Shown here in pieces: positions 1 through 11,145 of a stretch of 64,000 nucleotides of DNA. Both the position numbers and the translations under genes were made by a program. Where the stretch lies: assembly GCF_027922365.1 (NCBI RefSeq), contig NZ_BSFN01000012.1:83468-147467 (forward strand), written 5' to 3'. Source of the stretch: Pseudomonas turukhanskensis. GTDB lineage: Bacteria > Pseudomonadota > Gammaproteobacteria > Pseudomonadales > Pseudomonadaceae. Within the stretch, counting starts at the first letter, position 1. Every line of letters begins with the position of its first letter. A model generated the notes under the pieces. The model was not told where the DNA came from and did not search any database. It worked only from the letters and a program-made list of their open reading frames with translations.

Positions 1-156
1 AGCCGAGTTGGAACCCTGAGCGCTCAAGGGCAGTCAGTTGAAGGGCGCGAGCGAAAGCCGCTGCGCCAGCTAGGCTTGATCTGTCTTAGCACCTTCGACG
101 CAGCCCAACTGCGCACCCCCGGGCCGTAACCGTGTGGCCCCCATAAGGAGATGAGC

Positions 157-2898
<2,742 letters not shown>

Positions 2899-2913
2899 GC
2901 GCGAAAGCCGCTG

Positions 2914-2948
2914 GCTGGCGCGTTGGGCAAGAGCCCTGACGCGCCAGC
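2914..2948 (+). terminator. Hairpin after acnA
   Basis: A GCTGGCGCGT arm pairs with ACGCGCCAGC across a 15-base loop, 15 bases after the acnA stop. No T-run follows, so it may be a weak terminator or an mRNA 3' stabiliser. Confidence 0.4.
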
Positions 2949-3088
2949 AAGTTGAAACCCCAGTCAGGAAACTGTGCGGCAGTTCAAAGTTGGTTACACT
3001 GCGTGGGAAATTTGACGTCGGAATTTTCTTCTCAACTTTGCTCTGCAGCGGCCGATCAGAACGGCACGGACATTACGGATAAAGCCCC

Positions 3089-4654
3089 ATGCGCAACAAT
3101 CAGCCCGTCACTCAACGTGAACGTACCTTTCCTGCTCAGCAACGTCTGATCTCCACCACTGACCTCAAAGGCGAGATCACCTACGTCAACGACGCCTTCG
3201 CGGAAATCAGTGGCTACACCCGCGAGCAGTTGGTTGGTTCGCCGCACAACCTGGTTCGTCACCCGGACGTGCCGCCGGCAGTGTTTGCGCATATGTGGAC
3301 CACGTTGAAGTCGGGTCGACCGTGGATGGGCATCGTCAAGAACCGCTGCGTCAATGGTGACCATTACTGGGTGAATGCCTATGTCACGCCGGTGCTGGAA
3401 AACAGCCAGGTCATCGGTTTCGAATCGGTGCGGGTAAAACCTTCGGCCGAACAGATTCGCCGCGCCGAGGCACTGTACCAACGCATCAACAGCGGCAAGT
3501 CGGCCATTCCCTCGAGCAACTTCTGGCTACCGATTCTGCAGAACTGGGTGCCGTTTATTCTGATCAGCCAGATCGGCTTTGTGCTGGGCGCCTGGCTCGA
3601 CTTTCACTGGGGCTTTCTGCTTGCGGCGGTGCTCTCGGTACCGCTGGGGTTGTTGGGGTTGAACTGGCAGCAGCGCGGAATCCGCCGCCTGTTGCGCCTG
3701 GCCGAACAGAGCAACTCCGATCCGCTGATCGCCACCATGTACACCGACAGCCGCGGCCCGCAGGCGCGCCTGGAAATGGCCATGCTCAGCCAGGAGTCGC
3801 GTCTGAAAACCTGCCTGACTCGTTTGCAGGACAGTGCTGAACACCTGACCGAACAAGCCCGTCAGGCCGATACGCTGGCGCAAAACAGCTCCAAGGGGCT
3901 GGAACGTCAGCGCGTGGAAACCGAGCAGGTAGCAACTGCCGTCAACGAAATGGCCGCCACCACCCTGGAAGTGGCCAGCAACGTGGCCCGCACGGCCATC
4001 GCCACCCAGGAAGCCAACCGCCTGACCGGCGAGGGTCGCAGCATTGCCGGCGAAACCCGCGAGGCGATTCAGCGCTTGTCGGTATCGGTGGGCGAAACGG
4101 GCGAAACCGTTACCCGCCTGGCGCAGGACAGCAACGAAATTGGCGGCGTGGTGGACGTCATCAAAGGCATCGCTGACCAGACCAACCTGCTGGCCCTTAA
4201 CGCGGCCATCGAAGCGGCACGTGCCGGGGAAATGGGCCGTGGTTTTGCCGTTGTGGCGGATGAAGTTCGCTCGTTGGCACAGCGTACTGCCGAGTCCACC
4301 GGGCAGATCCACCAGTTGATTGCCAAGCTGCAGCGCACCGCCGAAGAGGCGGTACTGACCATGGAAATCGGCCGTAAACAGGCCGATGAAGGGGTTGAGC
4401 GCGTGCTCAAAGCTGACCAGGCACTGGCCGGCATCAGCGATGCAGTGGCCAATATTGCCGACATGGCTGACCAGATTGCCGCCGCAGCGGAAGAGCAGAG
4501 TGCGGTGGCGGACGAAATCAATCAGAACATCACCACCATCGCTCAGCTTGCCGATCAAACCTCCGGCGAGGCGCAGAACACGGCGCAGCTGAGTAAGGAA
4601 CTGACGATTACGGCACAACGTCAATCGGCACTGGTGGAGCGCTTTAACCGCTGA
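3089..4654 (+). CDS. aer: Aer-type PAS methyl-accepting chemotaxis receptor
   Basis: Energy/oxygen taxis transducer. An N-terminal PAS domain (about residues 15-115) has the Aer-like GEITYVNDAFAEISGYT start and probably binds FAD. Hydrophobic segments at about 154-194 form a membrane hairpin, with no periplasmic sensor domain. The C-terminal half is an MCP signalling domain with the conserved hairpin tip at about 350-400 (GIADQTNLLALNAAIEAARAG). The 521-residue length fits Aer. There is no C-terminal CheR-tethering pentapeptide. It lies beside the cbb3 genes, which suits sensing of respiratory state. I found no convincing Anr box upstream. Confidence 0.93.
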   Translation: MRNNQPVTQRERTFPAQQRLISTTDLKGEITYVNDAFAEISGYTREQLVGSPHNLVRHPDVPPAVFAHMWTTLKSGRPWMGIVKNRCVNGDHYWVNAYVTPVLENSQVIGFESVRVKPSAEQIRRAEALYQRINSGKSAIPSSNFWLPILQNWVPFILISQIGFVLGAWLDFHWGFLLAAVLSVPLGLLGLNWQQRGIRRLLRLAEQSNSDPLIATMYTDSRGPQARLEMAMLSQESRLKTCLTRLQDSAEHLTEQARQADTLAQNSSKGLERQRVETEQVATAVNEMAATTLEVASNVARTAIATQEANRLTGEGRSIAGETREAIQRLSVSVGETGETVTRLAQDSNEIGGVVDVIKGIADQTNLLALNAAIEAARAGEMGRGFAVVADEVRSLAQRTAESTGQIHQLIAKLQRTAEEAVLTMEIGRKQADEGVERVLKADQALAGISDAVANIADMADQIAAAAEEQSAVADEINQNITTIAQLADQTSGEAQNTAQLSKELTITAQRQSALVERFNR

Positions 4655-4682
4655 TACGCCGCCTGCTGCAACCATCAAAAAC

Positions 4683-4742
4683 TCGAGGCTGAAACCTCTC
4701 CTACAGCTATAGCGCTGTGTGTAGGAGAGGCTTCAGCCTCGA
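4683..4742. repeat. Palindromic intergenic repeat, family A (copy 1)
   Basis: A 23-base arm (4683-4705) pairs with 4720-4742 with one mismatch. The core is GAGGCTGAAGCCTCTCCTAC. It lies between the convergent aer and hydrolase genes. A longer, perfect copy is at 32479-32549. It may serve as a bidirectional terminator. Confidence 0.75.
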
Positions 4743-4747
4743 TGCTT

Positions 4748-5434
4748 TCAGGCCCTGGTCAAAAATGCGGTGACGGCCTCCGCCGCCTGTTGCAGGTGTT
4801 GCTCATGGGTGAAACCTGAAGCCTTCAACGGCTTTAAGTCATGGTCTGCCGCTGCCAGCCACAGTACTTCAATCTGCGCGGACAGCGCGTACTGCTTCAC
4901 CGCTTCTCGATTGCCCAGGGCATCGCGCTCGCCCTGCACGATAAGGGTTGGCGTGCGCAGCTCTGCAAGATGGGCAACTCGCGGCTTCTCCGGCTTGCCA
5001 GCCGCATAAAACGGATAGCCCAGACAGACCAGCGCATCGGCCCCTAACTCATCCGCCAACAAACTGGCCATTCGTCCGCCCATGGACTTGCCGCCAATGG
5101 CCAATGCCCCTGCGACTTGTTGGCGCACAGCGGCGTACACCGCGCGCCACTCGTCGAGCAACCGAGCCTGCGGATTCGGTGGCCGCCGACCGCCGTCGAT
5201 GCGTCGCTGCGCCATATAAGGAAACTCGAAACGGGCTACAGCCACGCCCTGCGCGGCTAGGCGCTGAGCCATGGTTTCCATGAACGGGCTGTCCATCGGT
5301 GCGCCAGCACCGTGCGCAAGAATGAACGTCGCCCGCGCCTCCCCGAGAGGCCTGTTCCACAAGCACTTCCCGCCCGGTGCAGCGCCAGATACCGGTTGAT
5401 ACAGATCAATATCGCCGCTGGTCGGTTTCGCCAT
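4748..5434 (-). CDS. Alpha/beta hydrolase, KANL3/Tex30-like family
   Basis: Small cytoplasmic alpha/beta hydrolase of 228 residues; the substrate is unknown. The nucleophile elbow is GGKSMGGR, there is an oxyanion-region AHGAGAPMDS motif near the N-terminus, and the likely catalytic His sits in AAADHDLKP near the C-terminus. The ATG at 5434 (MAKPTSGD) is preferred over an upstream TTG at 5455. The gene diverges from the first ccoN, and its first codons overlap the Anr box of that operon, so both genes share a control region. Function beyond the fold is unsupported. Confidence 0.8.
   Translation of the reverse strand: MAKPTSGDIDLYQPVSGAAPGGKCLWNRPLGEARATFILAHGAGAPMDSPFMETMAQRLAAQGVAVARFEFPYMAQRRIDGGRRPPNPQARLLDEWRAVYAAVRQQVAGALAIGGKSMGGRMASLLADELGADALVCLGYPFYAAGKPEKPRVAHLAELRTPTLIVQGERDALGNREAVKQYALSAQIEVLWLAAADHDLKPLKASGFTHEQHLQQAAEAVTAFLTRA
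5396..5409 (+). promoter_or_regulatory. Perfect Anr/FNR box
   Basis: TTGATACAGATCAA matches the consensus TTGAT-N4-ATCAA exactly. It is 73 bases upstream of the ccoN start at 5483 and lies inside the first codons of the divergent hydrolase gene. It is probably the site through which Anr, encoded at 18.3 kb, activates the first cbb3 operon at low oxygen. The motif is seen directly; the role is inferred. Confidence 0.9.
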
Positions 5435-5482
5435 GCTTCGCCTCGCCTTCAACAACTAGAGAAATCCGCGGATGGGCCTGAC

Positions 5483-6907
5483 ATGAGCACAACAACCACG
5501 ACTGCCTACGACTACAAGGTGGTTCGCCAGTTCGCCATTATGACGGTGGTATGGGGCATCGTCGGTATGGGCTTGGGGGTGTTTATCGCCTCCCAACTGG
5601 TCTGGCCACAACTGAACTTCGACCTTCCCTGGATCAGCTTCGGGCGCCTGCGCCCGCTGCACACCAACGCGGTGATCTTCGCCTTCGGCGGCTGCGCGTT
5701 GTTCGCCACGTCCTACTACACCGTCCAACGCACCTGCCAGACCGCGCTCTTTGCGCCGCGTCTTGCTGCCGCCACGTTCTGGGGCTGGCAACTGGTGATT
5801 GTACTGGCCGCCGTCAGTTTGCCACTGGGTTACACCAGTTCCAAAGAATACGCAGAACTGGAATGGCCCATCGACCTGCTGATTACCGCGGTGTGGGTGG
5901 GCTACGCGGTGGTGTTCTTCGGTACGTTGATGAAGCGCAAGACCAAGCACATTTATGTGGGTAACTGGTTCTACGGCGCGTTTATCCTCACCGTGGCCGT
6001 TCTCCATATCGTCAATAACCTCGAAGTGCCGGTGAGCCTGACCAAGTCCTACTCCCTGTACTCCGGCGCCACTGACGCCATGATCCAGTGGTGGTACGGG
6101 CACAACGCCGTGGGCTTTTTCCTCACTGCCGGCTTTCTGGGGATGATGTATTACTTCGTACCCAAGCAAGCCAACCGCCCCGTGTACTCGTATCGTTTGT
6201 CGATTGTGCACTTCTGGGCGCTGATCACCCTGTATATCTGGGCCGGCCCCCACCACTTGCACTACACCGCACTGCCGGACTGGGCGCAGTCACTGGGCAT
6301 GGTGATGTCGCTGGTGCTGCTGGCACCCAGCTGGGGCGGCATGATCAACGGCATGATGACCCTCTCGGGCGCCTGGCATAAGTTGCGTGACGACCCGATC
6401 CTGCGCTTTCTGGTTGTCTCGCTGGCGTTCTACGGCATGTCGACCTTCGAGGGTCCGATGATGGCCATCAAGACCGTCAACGCCCTTTCCCACTACACCG
6501 ACTGGACTATCGGCCACGTGCATGCCGGCGCCCTCGGTTGGGTGGCAATGATCAGCTTCGGTGCGCTGTACCACATGATCCCGAAACTCTGGGGTCGCCC
6601 GCAGATGTACAGCATGGGCCTGGTCAACGCGCACTTCTGGCTGGCCACTATCGGCACCGTGCTCTACATCGCCTCAATGTGGGTCAGCGGTATTACTCAG
6701 GGCCTGATGTGGCGTGCCATCAATAGCGACGGCACCCTCACCTACTCCTTCGTTGAAGCGCTGCAAGCCAGTCACCCTGGGTTCATCGTACGCATGGTAG
6801 GGGGTGCGATCTTCCTCATCGGCGTGCTGCTGATGGCCTACAACACCTGGCGCACCGTGCGCAGCGCGCAGCCGGCAGAAATTGCCGCCGCCGCGCAGAT
6901 GGCTTGA
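5483..6907 (+). CDS. ccoN2: cbb3 cytochrome c oxidase subunit I, Cco-2 type
   Basis: Catalytic haem-copper subunit of the high-affinity cbb3 oxidase, reducing oxygen to water in the inner membrane. It has 474 residues, about 12 membrane spans and the expected haem/CuB histidines (for example WWYGHNAVGF, AGPHHLHYTALPDW and TIGHVHAGALGWV). The start ATG at 5483 (MSTTTTTAYDYKVV) was chosen over a long upstream extension that would run into the Anr box. First gene of ccoN2-O2-P2. It is closely similar to the second copy at 8894. By position next to aer and by its Anr box it matches the low-oxygen-induced Cco-2 type. Confidence 0.97.
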   Translation: MSTTTTTAYDYKVVRQFAIMTVVWGIVGMGLGVFIASQLVWPQLNFDLPWISFGRLRPLHTNAVIFAFGGCALFATSYYTVQRTCQTALFAPRLAAATFWGWQLVIVLAAVSLPLGYTSSKEYAELEWPIDLLITAVWVGYAVVFFGTLMKRKTKHIYVGNWFYGAFILTVAVLHIVNNLEVPVSLTKSYSLYSGATDAMIQWWYGHNAVGFFLTAGFLGMMYYFVPKQANRPVYSYRLSIVHFWALITLYIWAGPHHLHYTALPDWAQSLGMVMSLVLLAPSWGGMINGMMTLSGAWHKLRDDPILRFLVVSLAFYGMSTFEGPMMAIKTVNALSHYTDWTIGHVHAGALGWVAMISFGALYHMIPKLWGRPQMYSMGLVNAHFWLATIGTVLYIASMWVSGITQGLMWRAINSDGTLTYSFVEALQASHPGFIVRMVGGAIFLIGVLLMAYNTWRTVRSAQPAEIAAAAQMA

Positions 6908-6918
6908 GGAGAGCGGCC

Positions 6919-7530
6919 ATGAGCAAACATGAAGTACTCGAAAAGAACGTGTTCCTGTTGGTGCTGTGCATGGTGCTGGCGGTCAGCATCGGCGGCCTGA
7001 CGCAAATCGTGCCGCTGTTCTTCCAGGATGTGACCAACAAACCAGTGGACGGCATGAAGCCCTACACCGCGCTGCAACTGGAAGGCCGCGACATCTACAT
7101 CCGCGAAGGTTGCGTCGGCTGCCACTCGCAGATGATCCGCCCCTTCCGCGCCGAAACCGAACGCTACGGCCACTACTCGGTAGCCGGTGAAAGTGTGTGG
7201 GATCACCCTTTCCTATGGGGTTCCAAACGCACCGGCCCGGACCTCGCCCGCGTTGGTGCGCGCTACTCCGATGACTGGCATCGCGCGCACTTGTACAACC
7301 CGCGCAACGTGGTGCCGGAATCGAAAATGCCGGGGTATCCATGGCTGGTTCAGCATCAACTCGATGGCAAAGACACCGCCAAGAAACTGGAAGTGATGCG
7401 CTTGATGGGCGTGCCGTACACCGACGCCGACATCGAGGGCGCTAGCGCCGCCGTACAGGGCAAAACCGAGATGGACGCGCTGGTCGCGTATCTGCAAGTG
7501 CTCGGCACCGCCATCAAGAACAAGCGCTAA
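6919..7530 (+). CDS. ccoO2: cbb3 oxidase subunit II, monohaem cytochrome c
   Basis: Membrane-anchored monohaem cytochrome c that carries electrons to CcoN. It has 203 residues, an N-terminal signal anchor (residues about 13-33) and the haem motif CVGCHS at residues 65-69. Methionine ligand candidates lie in the C-terminal half. The ATG at 6919 follows GAGGAG, 11 bases after the ccoN2 stop. Nearly identical in layout to the copy at 10336. The next gene is ccoP2 with no ccoQ in between. Confidence 0.96.
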   Translation: MSKHEVLEKNVFLLVLCMVLAVSIGGLTQIVPLFFQDVTNKPVDGMKPYTALQLEGRDIYIREGCVGCHSQMIRPFRAETERYGHYSVAGESVWDHPFLWGSKRTGPDLARVGARYSDDWHRAHLYNPRNVVPESKMPGYPWLVQHQLDGKDTAKKLEVMRLMGVPYTDADIEGASAAVQGKTEMDALVAYLQVLGTAIKNKR

Positions 7531-7548
7531 GCAGGGGGAATTGTAAAA

Positions 7549-8466
7549 ATGACTGTTTTCTGGAGTTGGTACGTCTGCTTCCTGGCCTTGGGCAGCCTGC
7601 TCGCGTTGCTCTGGCTGGTGTTTTCCACCCGCAGCGGTGAAACCCCCAACGGCGGCGACAAAACCATGGGCCATGCCTTTGATGGCATTGAGGAATATGA
7701 CAACCCCTTGCCACGCTGGTGGTTCCTGCTATTCGTCGGCACCATCTTCTTTGCCTTTATATACCTGCTGCTCTATCCGGGCCTGGGTAATTGGAAGGGG
7801 ATTCTGCCGGGCTACAGCGATGGCTGGACGCAAGTCAACCAATGGCAACGCGAAGTGGACAAAGCCGACGCACAATACGGCCCCCTCTTCGCCCGCCTGG
7901 CCGCCATGCCGCTGGAAGAACTGAGCAAGGATCCCCAAGCGCTGAAAATTGGTGGCCGCCTGTTTGCCACCAACTGCTCGGTGTGCCACGGCTCTGACGC
8001 TAAAGGGGCTGTCGGCTTTCCCAACCTCACCGATAGCAACTGGCGCTGGGGCGGCGATGCCGAGACCATCAAGGCCAGTATCCTTCATGGTCGCATGGCT
8101 GCCATGCCAGCCTGGGGTCCGGTAATTGGCGACGCAGGGGTGAAAAACGTTGCGGCCTATGTGCGCACCCGACTGGCGGGCCTGCCGCTGCCAGATGAAA
8201 GTGATGCCGATCTTGATGCCGGTGGCACCACTTACGCCACTACCTGCGCCGCCTGCCACGGGCCGGAAGGCACCGGCACAGCCGTAATGGGCGCTCCAGA
8301 CCTCACTCACCCAGGCGGCTGGATCTACGGCAGCAGCCTGACCCAACTGCAACAAACCATCCGTCACGGCCGCAACGGCCAGATGCCGGCGCAAGAGCAA
8401 TTCCTGGGTAACGACAAGGTGCATGTACTGGCCGCTTATGTACTGAGCCTGTCGCGCCAGCAGTGA
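7549..8466 (+). CDS. ccoP2: cbb3 oxidase subunit III, dihaem cytochrome c
   Basis: Dihaem cytochrome c subunit, the entry point for electrons from soluble cytochromes. It has 305 residues, an N-terminal helix, a second membrane span around PRWWFLLFVGTIFFAFIYLL, then two CXXCH motifs at residues 143-147 (CSVCHG) and 233-237 (CAACHG). It starts 18 bases after ccoO2, where related operons often carry ccoQ. It is 24 residues shorter than CcoP1, which has an extra segment after the membrane span and an acidic, lysine-rich tail. Confidence 0.96.
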   Translation: MTVFWSWYVCFLALGSLLALLWLVFSTRSGETPNGGDKTMGHAFDGIEEYDNPLPRWWFLLFVGTIFFAFIYLLLYPGLGNWKGILPGYSDGWTQVNQWQREVDKADAQYGPLFARLAAMPLEELSKDPQALKIGGRLFATNCSVCHGSDAKGAVGFPNLTDSNWRWGGDAETIKASILHGRMAAMPAWGPVIGDAGVKNVAAYVRTRLAGLPLPDESDADLDAGGTTYATTCAACHGPEGTGTAVMGAPDLTHPGGWIYGSSLTQLQQTIRHGRNGQMPAQEQFLGNDKVHVLAAYVLSLSRQQ

Positions 8467-8893
8467 CAGGTTGGTGATCGGTGAGCATGGCGCGACGGAC
8501 TGCGGGTCATGCTCAATTGACACCTCAAACACCATGATCAACCGCGTCAATCGCTCCATCGAGCAAGCTGACCGAACGGCCAACCTCGCCCTTGGTCGCG
8601 ATGCGACCCAGTGTCGCACCCTGACGACGGGTAACCTTCAGGGTGCGTTTTCATCTACTAAGCTGGCGCATTAGCCGTCAGTGTTTGCTATGAGGCACAT
8701 GACCCATTCGTTGACGGTTAGGGATAAGGGCGGACACCTGAGAACCATCCTCATTTAGAGGCCGAAATAACTTGTTTCAGGTGTCTGAAAGCCTTATCGC
8801 TGCGGCCTGTGGCGTTGCAATGACTACGTCGTTTCCTCATACTTGCCGCCGATTTTTACCCCTAAAAAACACCCTAAACCGTGGAACCTTAGA
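8467..8893. other. Intergenic region between the two cbb3 operons
   Basis: 427 bases without a convincing gene. It contains a terminator at 8616-8651 and must hold the promoter of the second operon. I searched it for TTGAT-N4-ATCAA and found no match, which fits a constitutive Cco-1 type operon. A short reading frame (8471-8674) has no recognisable features. Confidence 0.7.
8616..8651 (+). terminator. Rho-independent terminator of the first cbb3 operon
   Basis: A perfect nine-base stem, GCACCCTGA pairing with TCAGGGTGC around a 13-base loop, is followed by GTTTT. Confidence 0.7.
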
Positions 8894-10336
8894 ATGAGCA
8901 CAGCAATCAGTCCGACTGCTTATAACTATAAGGTGGTCCGCCAGTTCGCCATCATGACGGTGGTCTGGGGGATCCTTGGCATGGGCATGGGCGTCTTCAT
9001 CGCCTCGCAATTGGTATGGCCGGAATTGAACTTCGGTTTGCCATGGACGAGCTTTGGTCGCCTGCGCCCCCTGCATACCAACTTGGTGATTTTCGCCTTC
9101 GGTGGCTGTGCTCTGTTCGCTACGTCGTACTACGTAGTTCAACGTACCTGCCAGACTCGTCTGATTTCAGACAGCATGGCGGCCTTCCACTTCTGGGGCT
9201 GGCAAGCCGTGATCATCGGCGCGGGTATCACCCTGCCGCTGGGCTACACCACCTCGAAGGAATACGCTGAACTGGAATGGCCGTTGGCCATCCTGCTGGC
9301 TGTGGTCTGGGTGACCTACGCCGCCGTGTTCTTCGGCACCATCATCAAGCGTAAAACCAAGCACATCTATGTCGGCAACTGGTTCTACGGTGCCTTCATT
9401 CTGGTAACGGCGATGCTGCATATCGTCAACCACATGTCGCTGCCGGTTTCGCTGTTCAAGTCGTACTCGCTGTATTCCGGTGCGACCGACGCGATGATCC
9501 AGTGGTGGTACGGCCACAACGCTGTAGGCTTCTTCCTGACAACCGGCTTCCTGGGGATGATGTACTACTTCGTTCCGAAGCAGGCCGAGCGTCCGATCTA
9601 CTCCTATCGCCTCTCCATCGTGCACTTCTGGGCACTGATCACCCTGTACATCTGGGCCGGTCCGCACCACCTGCACTACACCGCTCTGCCGGACTGGGCT
9701 CAGTCCCTGGGCATGGCCATGTCCATCATCCTGCTGGCACCAAGTTGGGGCGGCATGATCAACGGCATGATGACCCTGTCTGGCGCCTGGCATAAGCTGC
9801 GCACCGACCCAATCCTGCGCTTCCTGGTTGTGTCCCTGGCGTTTTACGGCATGTCGACCTTCGAAGGTCCGATGATGGCCATCAAAACCGTCAACTCGCT
9901 GTCGCACTACACCGACTGGACCATCGGCCACGTACACGCCGGTGCACTCGGTTGGGTTGCCATGATCTCCATTGGCGCCCTGTACCACATGATCCCGAAA
10001 CTCTGGGGCCGCCCACAAATGCACAGCGTTGGCCTGATTAACGCGCACTTCTGGCTCGCCACCATCGGTACCGTGCTGTACATCGCTTCCATGTGGGTCA
10101 ACGGTATTACCCAAGGCCTGATGTGGCGTGCAATCAACGAAGACGGCACCCTCACCTACTCCTTCGTTGAAGCGCTGCAAGCCAGCCACCCGGGCTTCGT
10201 CGTGCGGGCAATCGGTGGTGCGTTCTTCGCCTCCGGCATGCTGCTGATGGCCTACAACACCTTCCGTACCGTGCGCGCCTCCCAGCCAGCTGAAGCAGAA
10301 GCCGCCGCTCAGATCGCTGTAGTTGGAGCTCACTGA
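8894..10336 (+). CDS. ccoN1: cbb3 cytochrome c oxidase subunit I, Cco-1 type
   Basis: Second haem-copper oxidase subunit, 480 residues, with the same histidine-bearing helices as ccoN2 and long identical stretches. It starts MSTAISPTAYNYKVV at 8894; the ribosome-binding site is weak. Its third positions are richer in GGT, CGT and CTG codons than ccoN2, consistent with strong constitutive expression. First gene of ccoN1-O1-Q1-P1; it overlaps ccoO1 by one base. Confidence 0.97.
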   Translation: MSTAISPTAYNYKVVRQFAIMTVVWGILGMGMGVFIASQLVWPELNFGLPWTSFGRLRPLHTNLVIFAFGGCALFATSYYVVQRTCQTRLISDSMAAFHFWGWQAVIIGAGITLPLGYTTSKEYAELEWPLAILLAVVWVTYAAVFFGTIIKRKTKHIYVGNWFYGAFILVTAMLHIVNHMSLPVSLFKSYSLYSGATDAMIQWWYGHNAVGFFLTTGFLGMMYYFVPKQAERPIYSYRLSIVHFWALITLYIWAGPHHLHYTALPDWAQSLGMAMSIILLAPSWGGMINGMMTLSGAWHKLRTDPILRFLVVSLAFYGMSTFEGPMMAIKTVNSLSHYTDWTIGHVHAGALGWVAMISIGALYHMIPKLWGRPQMHSVGLINAHFWLATIGTVLYIASMWVNGITQGLMWRAINEDGTLTYSFVEALQASHPGFVVRAIGGAFFASGMLLMAYNTFRTVRASQPAEAEAAAQIAVVGAH

Positions 10337-10947
10337 TGAGAAATCATGACGTAGTCGAGAAGAATATCGGCCTGTTGGCCTTCTTCATGGTTATCGCCGT
10401 AAGCATCGGGGGTCTGACTCAGATCGTTCCGCTGTTCTTCCAGGACGTTACCAACAAGCCGGTTGAGAACATGAAACCGCGCTCGGCACTGGAACTGGAA
10501 GGTCGCGACGTCTATATCGCCAACGGTTGTGTCGGCTGCCACTCGCAGATGATCCGTCCGTTCCGCGCTGAAACCGAACGCTATGGCCATTACTCGGTAG
10601 CCGGTGAAAGCGTTTGGGACCACCCGTTCCTGTGGGGTTCCAAGCGTACCGGTCCGGACCTGGCCCGCGTTGGTGGCCGCTACTCCGATGACTGGCACCG
10701 TGCGCACTTGTACAACCCGCGCAACGTAGTGCCTGAGTCGATCATGCCGGCTTACCCGTTCCTGGTAGAAAACAAGCTCGACGGCAAAGACACCGCCAAG
10801 AAAATGGAAGTTCTGCGTTCCATGGGCGTGCCTTACACCGACGAAGACATTGCCGGCGCCCAAGCTGCGGTCAAAGGCAAAACTCAAATGGATGCTGTGG
10901 TTGCCTACCTGCAAGGTCTGGGCACCATCATCAAAAGCAAACGGTGA
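10336..10947 (+). CDS. ccoO1: cbb3 oxidase subunit II, monohaem cytochrome c
   Basis: Monohaem membrane cytochrome, 203 residues, with an N-terminal anchor and haem motif CVGCHS at residues 65-69. The stop of ccoN1 and the start of this gene overlap as TGATG, which suggests translational coupling. It is close in sequence to ccoO2 at 6919. Confidence 0.96.
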   Translation: MRNHDVVEKNIGLLAFFMVIAVSIGGLTQIVPLFFQDVTNKPVENMKPRSALELEGRDVYIANGCVGCHSQMIRPFRAETERYGHYSVAGESVWDHPFLWGSKRTGPDLARVGGRYSDDWHRAHLYNPRNVVPESIMPAYPFLVENKLDGKDTAKKMEVLRSMGVPYTDEDIAGAQAAVKGKTQMDAVVAYLQGLGTIIKSKR

Positions 10948-10953
10948 CATGAG

Positions 10954-11145
10954 ATGGATATTGGGATGATTCGCGGTCTTGGCACCGTAGTGGTGATGGT
11001 TGCTTTCGTTGGCCTGGCCCTCTGGGTGTTCAGTGGCCGACGCCAGAAAGACTTTGATGAAGCCACCCTGCTGCCGTTCGCGGATGATCCCGAAGCCATC
11101 AAGCACGTCGAGCAAGAGCAAGCTTCTAGGAGTAACAAAGAATGA
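10954..11145 (+). CDS. ccoQ1: cbb3 oxidase small subunit
   Basis: A 63-residue single-span membrane protein (helix about residues 6-26, then SGRRQKDFDEA), the usual CcoQ pattern. CcoQ is a small accessory subunit thought to help stabilise the oxidase. Its end overlaps ccoP1 by four bases (ATGA). It is the only ccoQ in the window. Confidence 0.9.
   Translation: MDIGMIRGLGTVVVMVAFVGLALWVFSGRRQKDFDEATLLPFADDPEAIKHVEQEQASRSNKE

Noticed and set aside
19..150. Possible gene upstream of acnA
   Set aside because: Short frames only, on the opposite strand and without features; it looks like leader sequence.
8471..8674. 67-codon frame between the cbb3 operons
   Set aside because: No ribosome-binding site, no domain, and it runs through the terminator hairpin.
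8467..8893. Anr box before the second cbb3 operon
   Set aside because: I looked for TTGAT-N4-ATCAA and found only unpaired half-sites such as TGATCAA.
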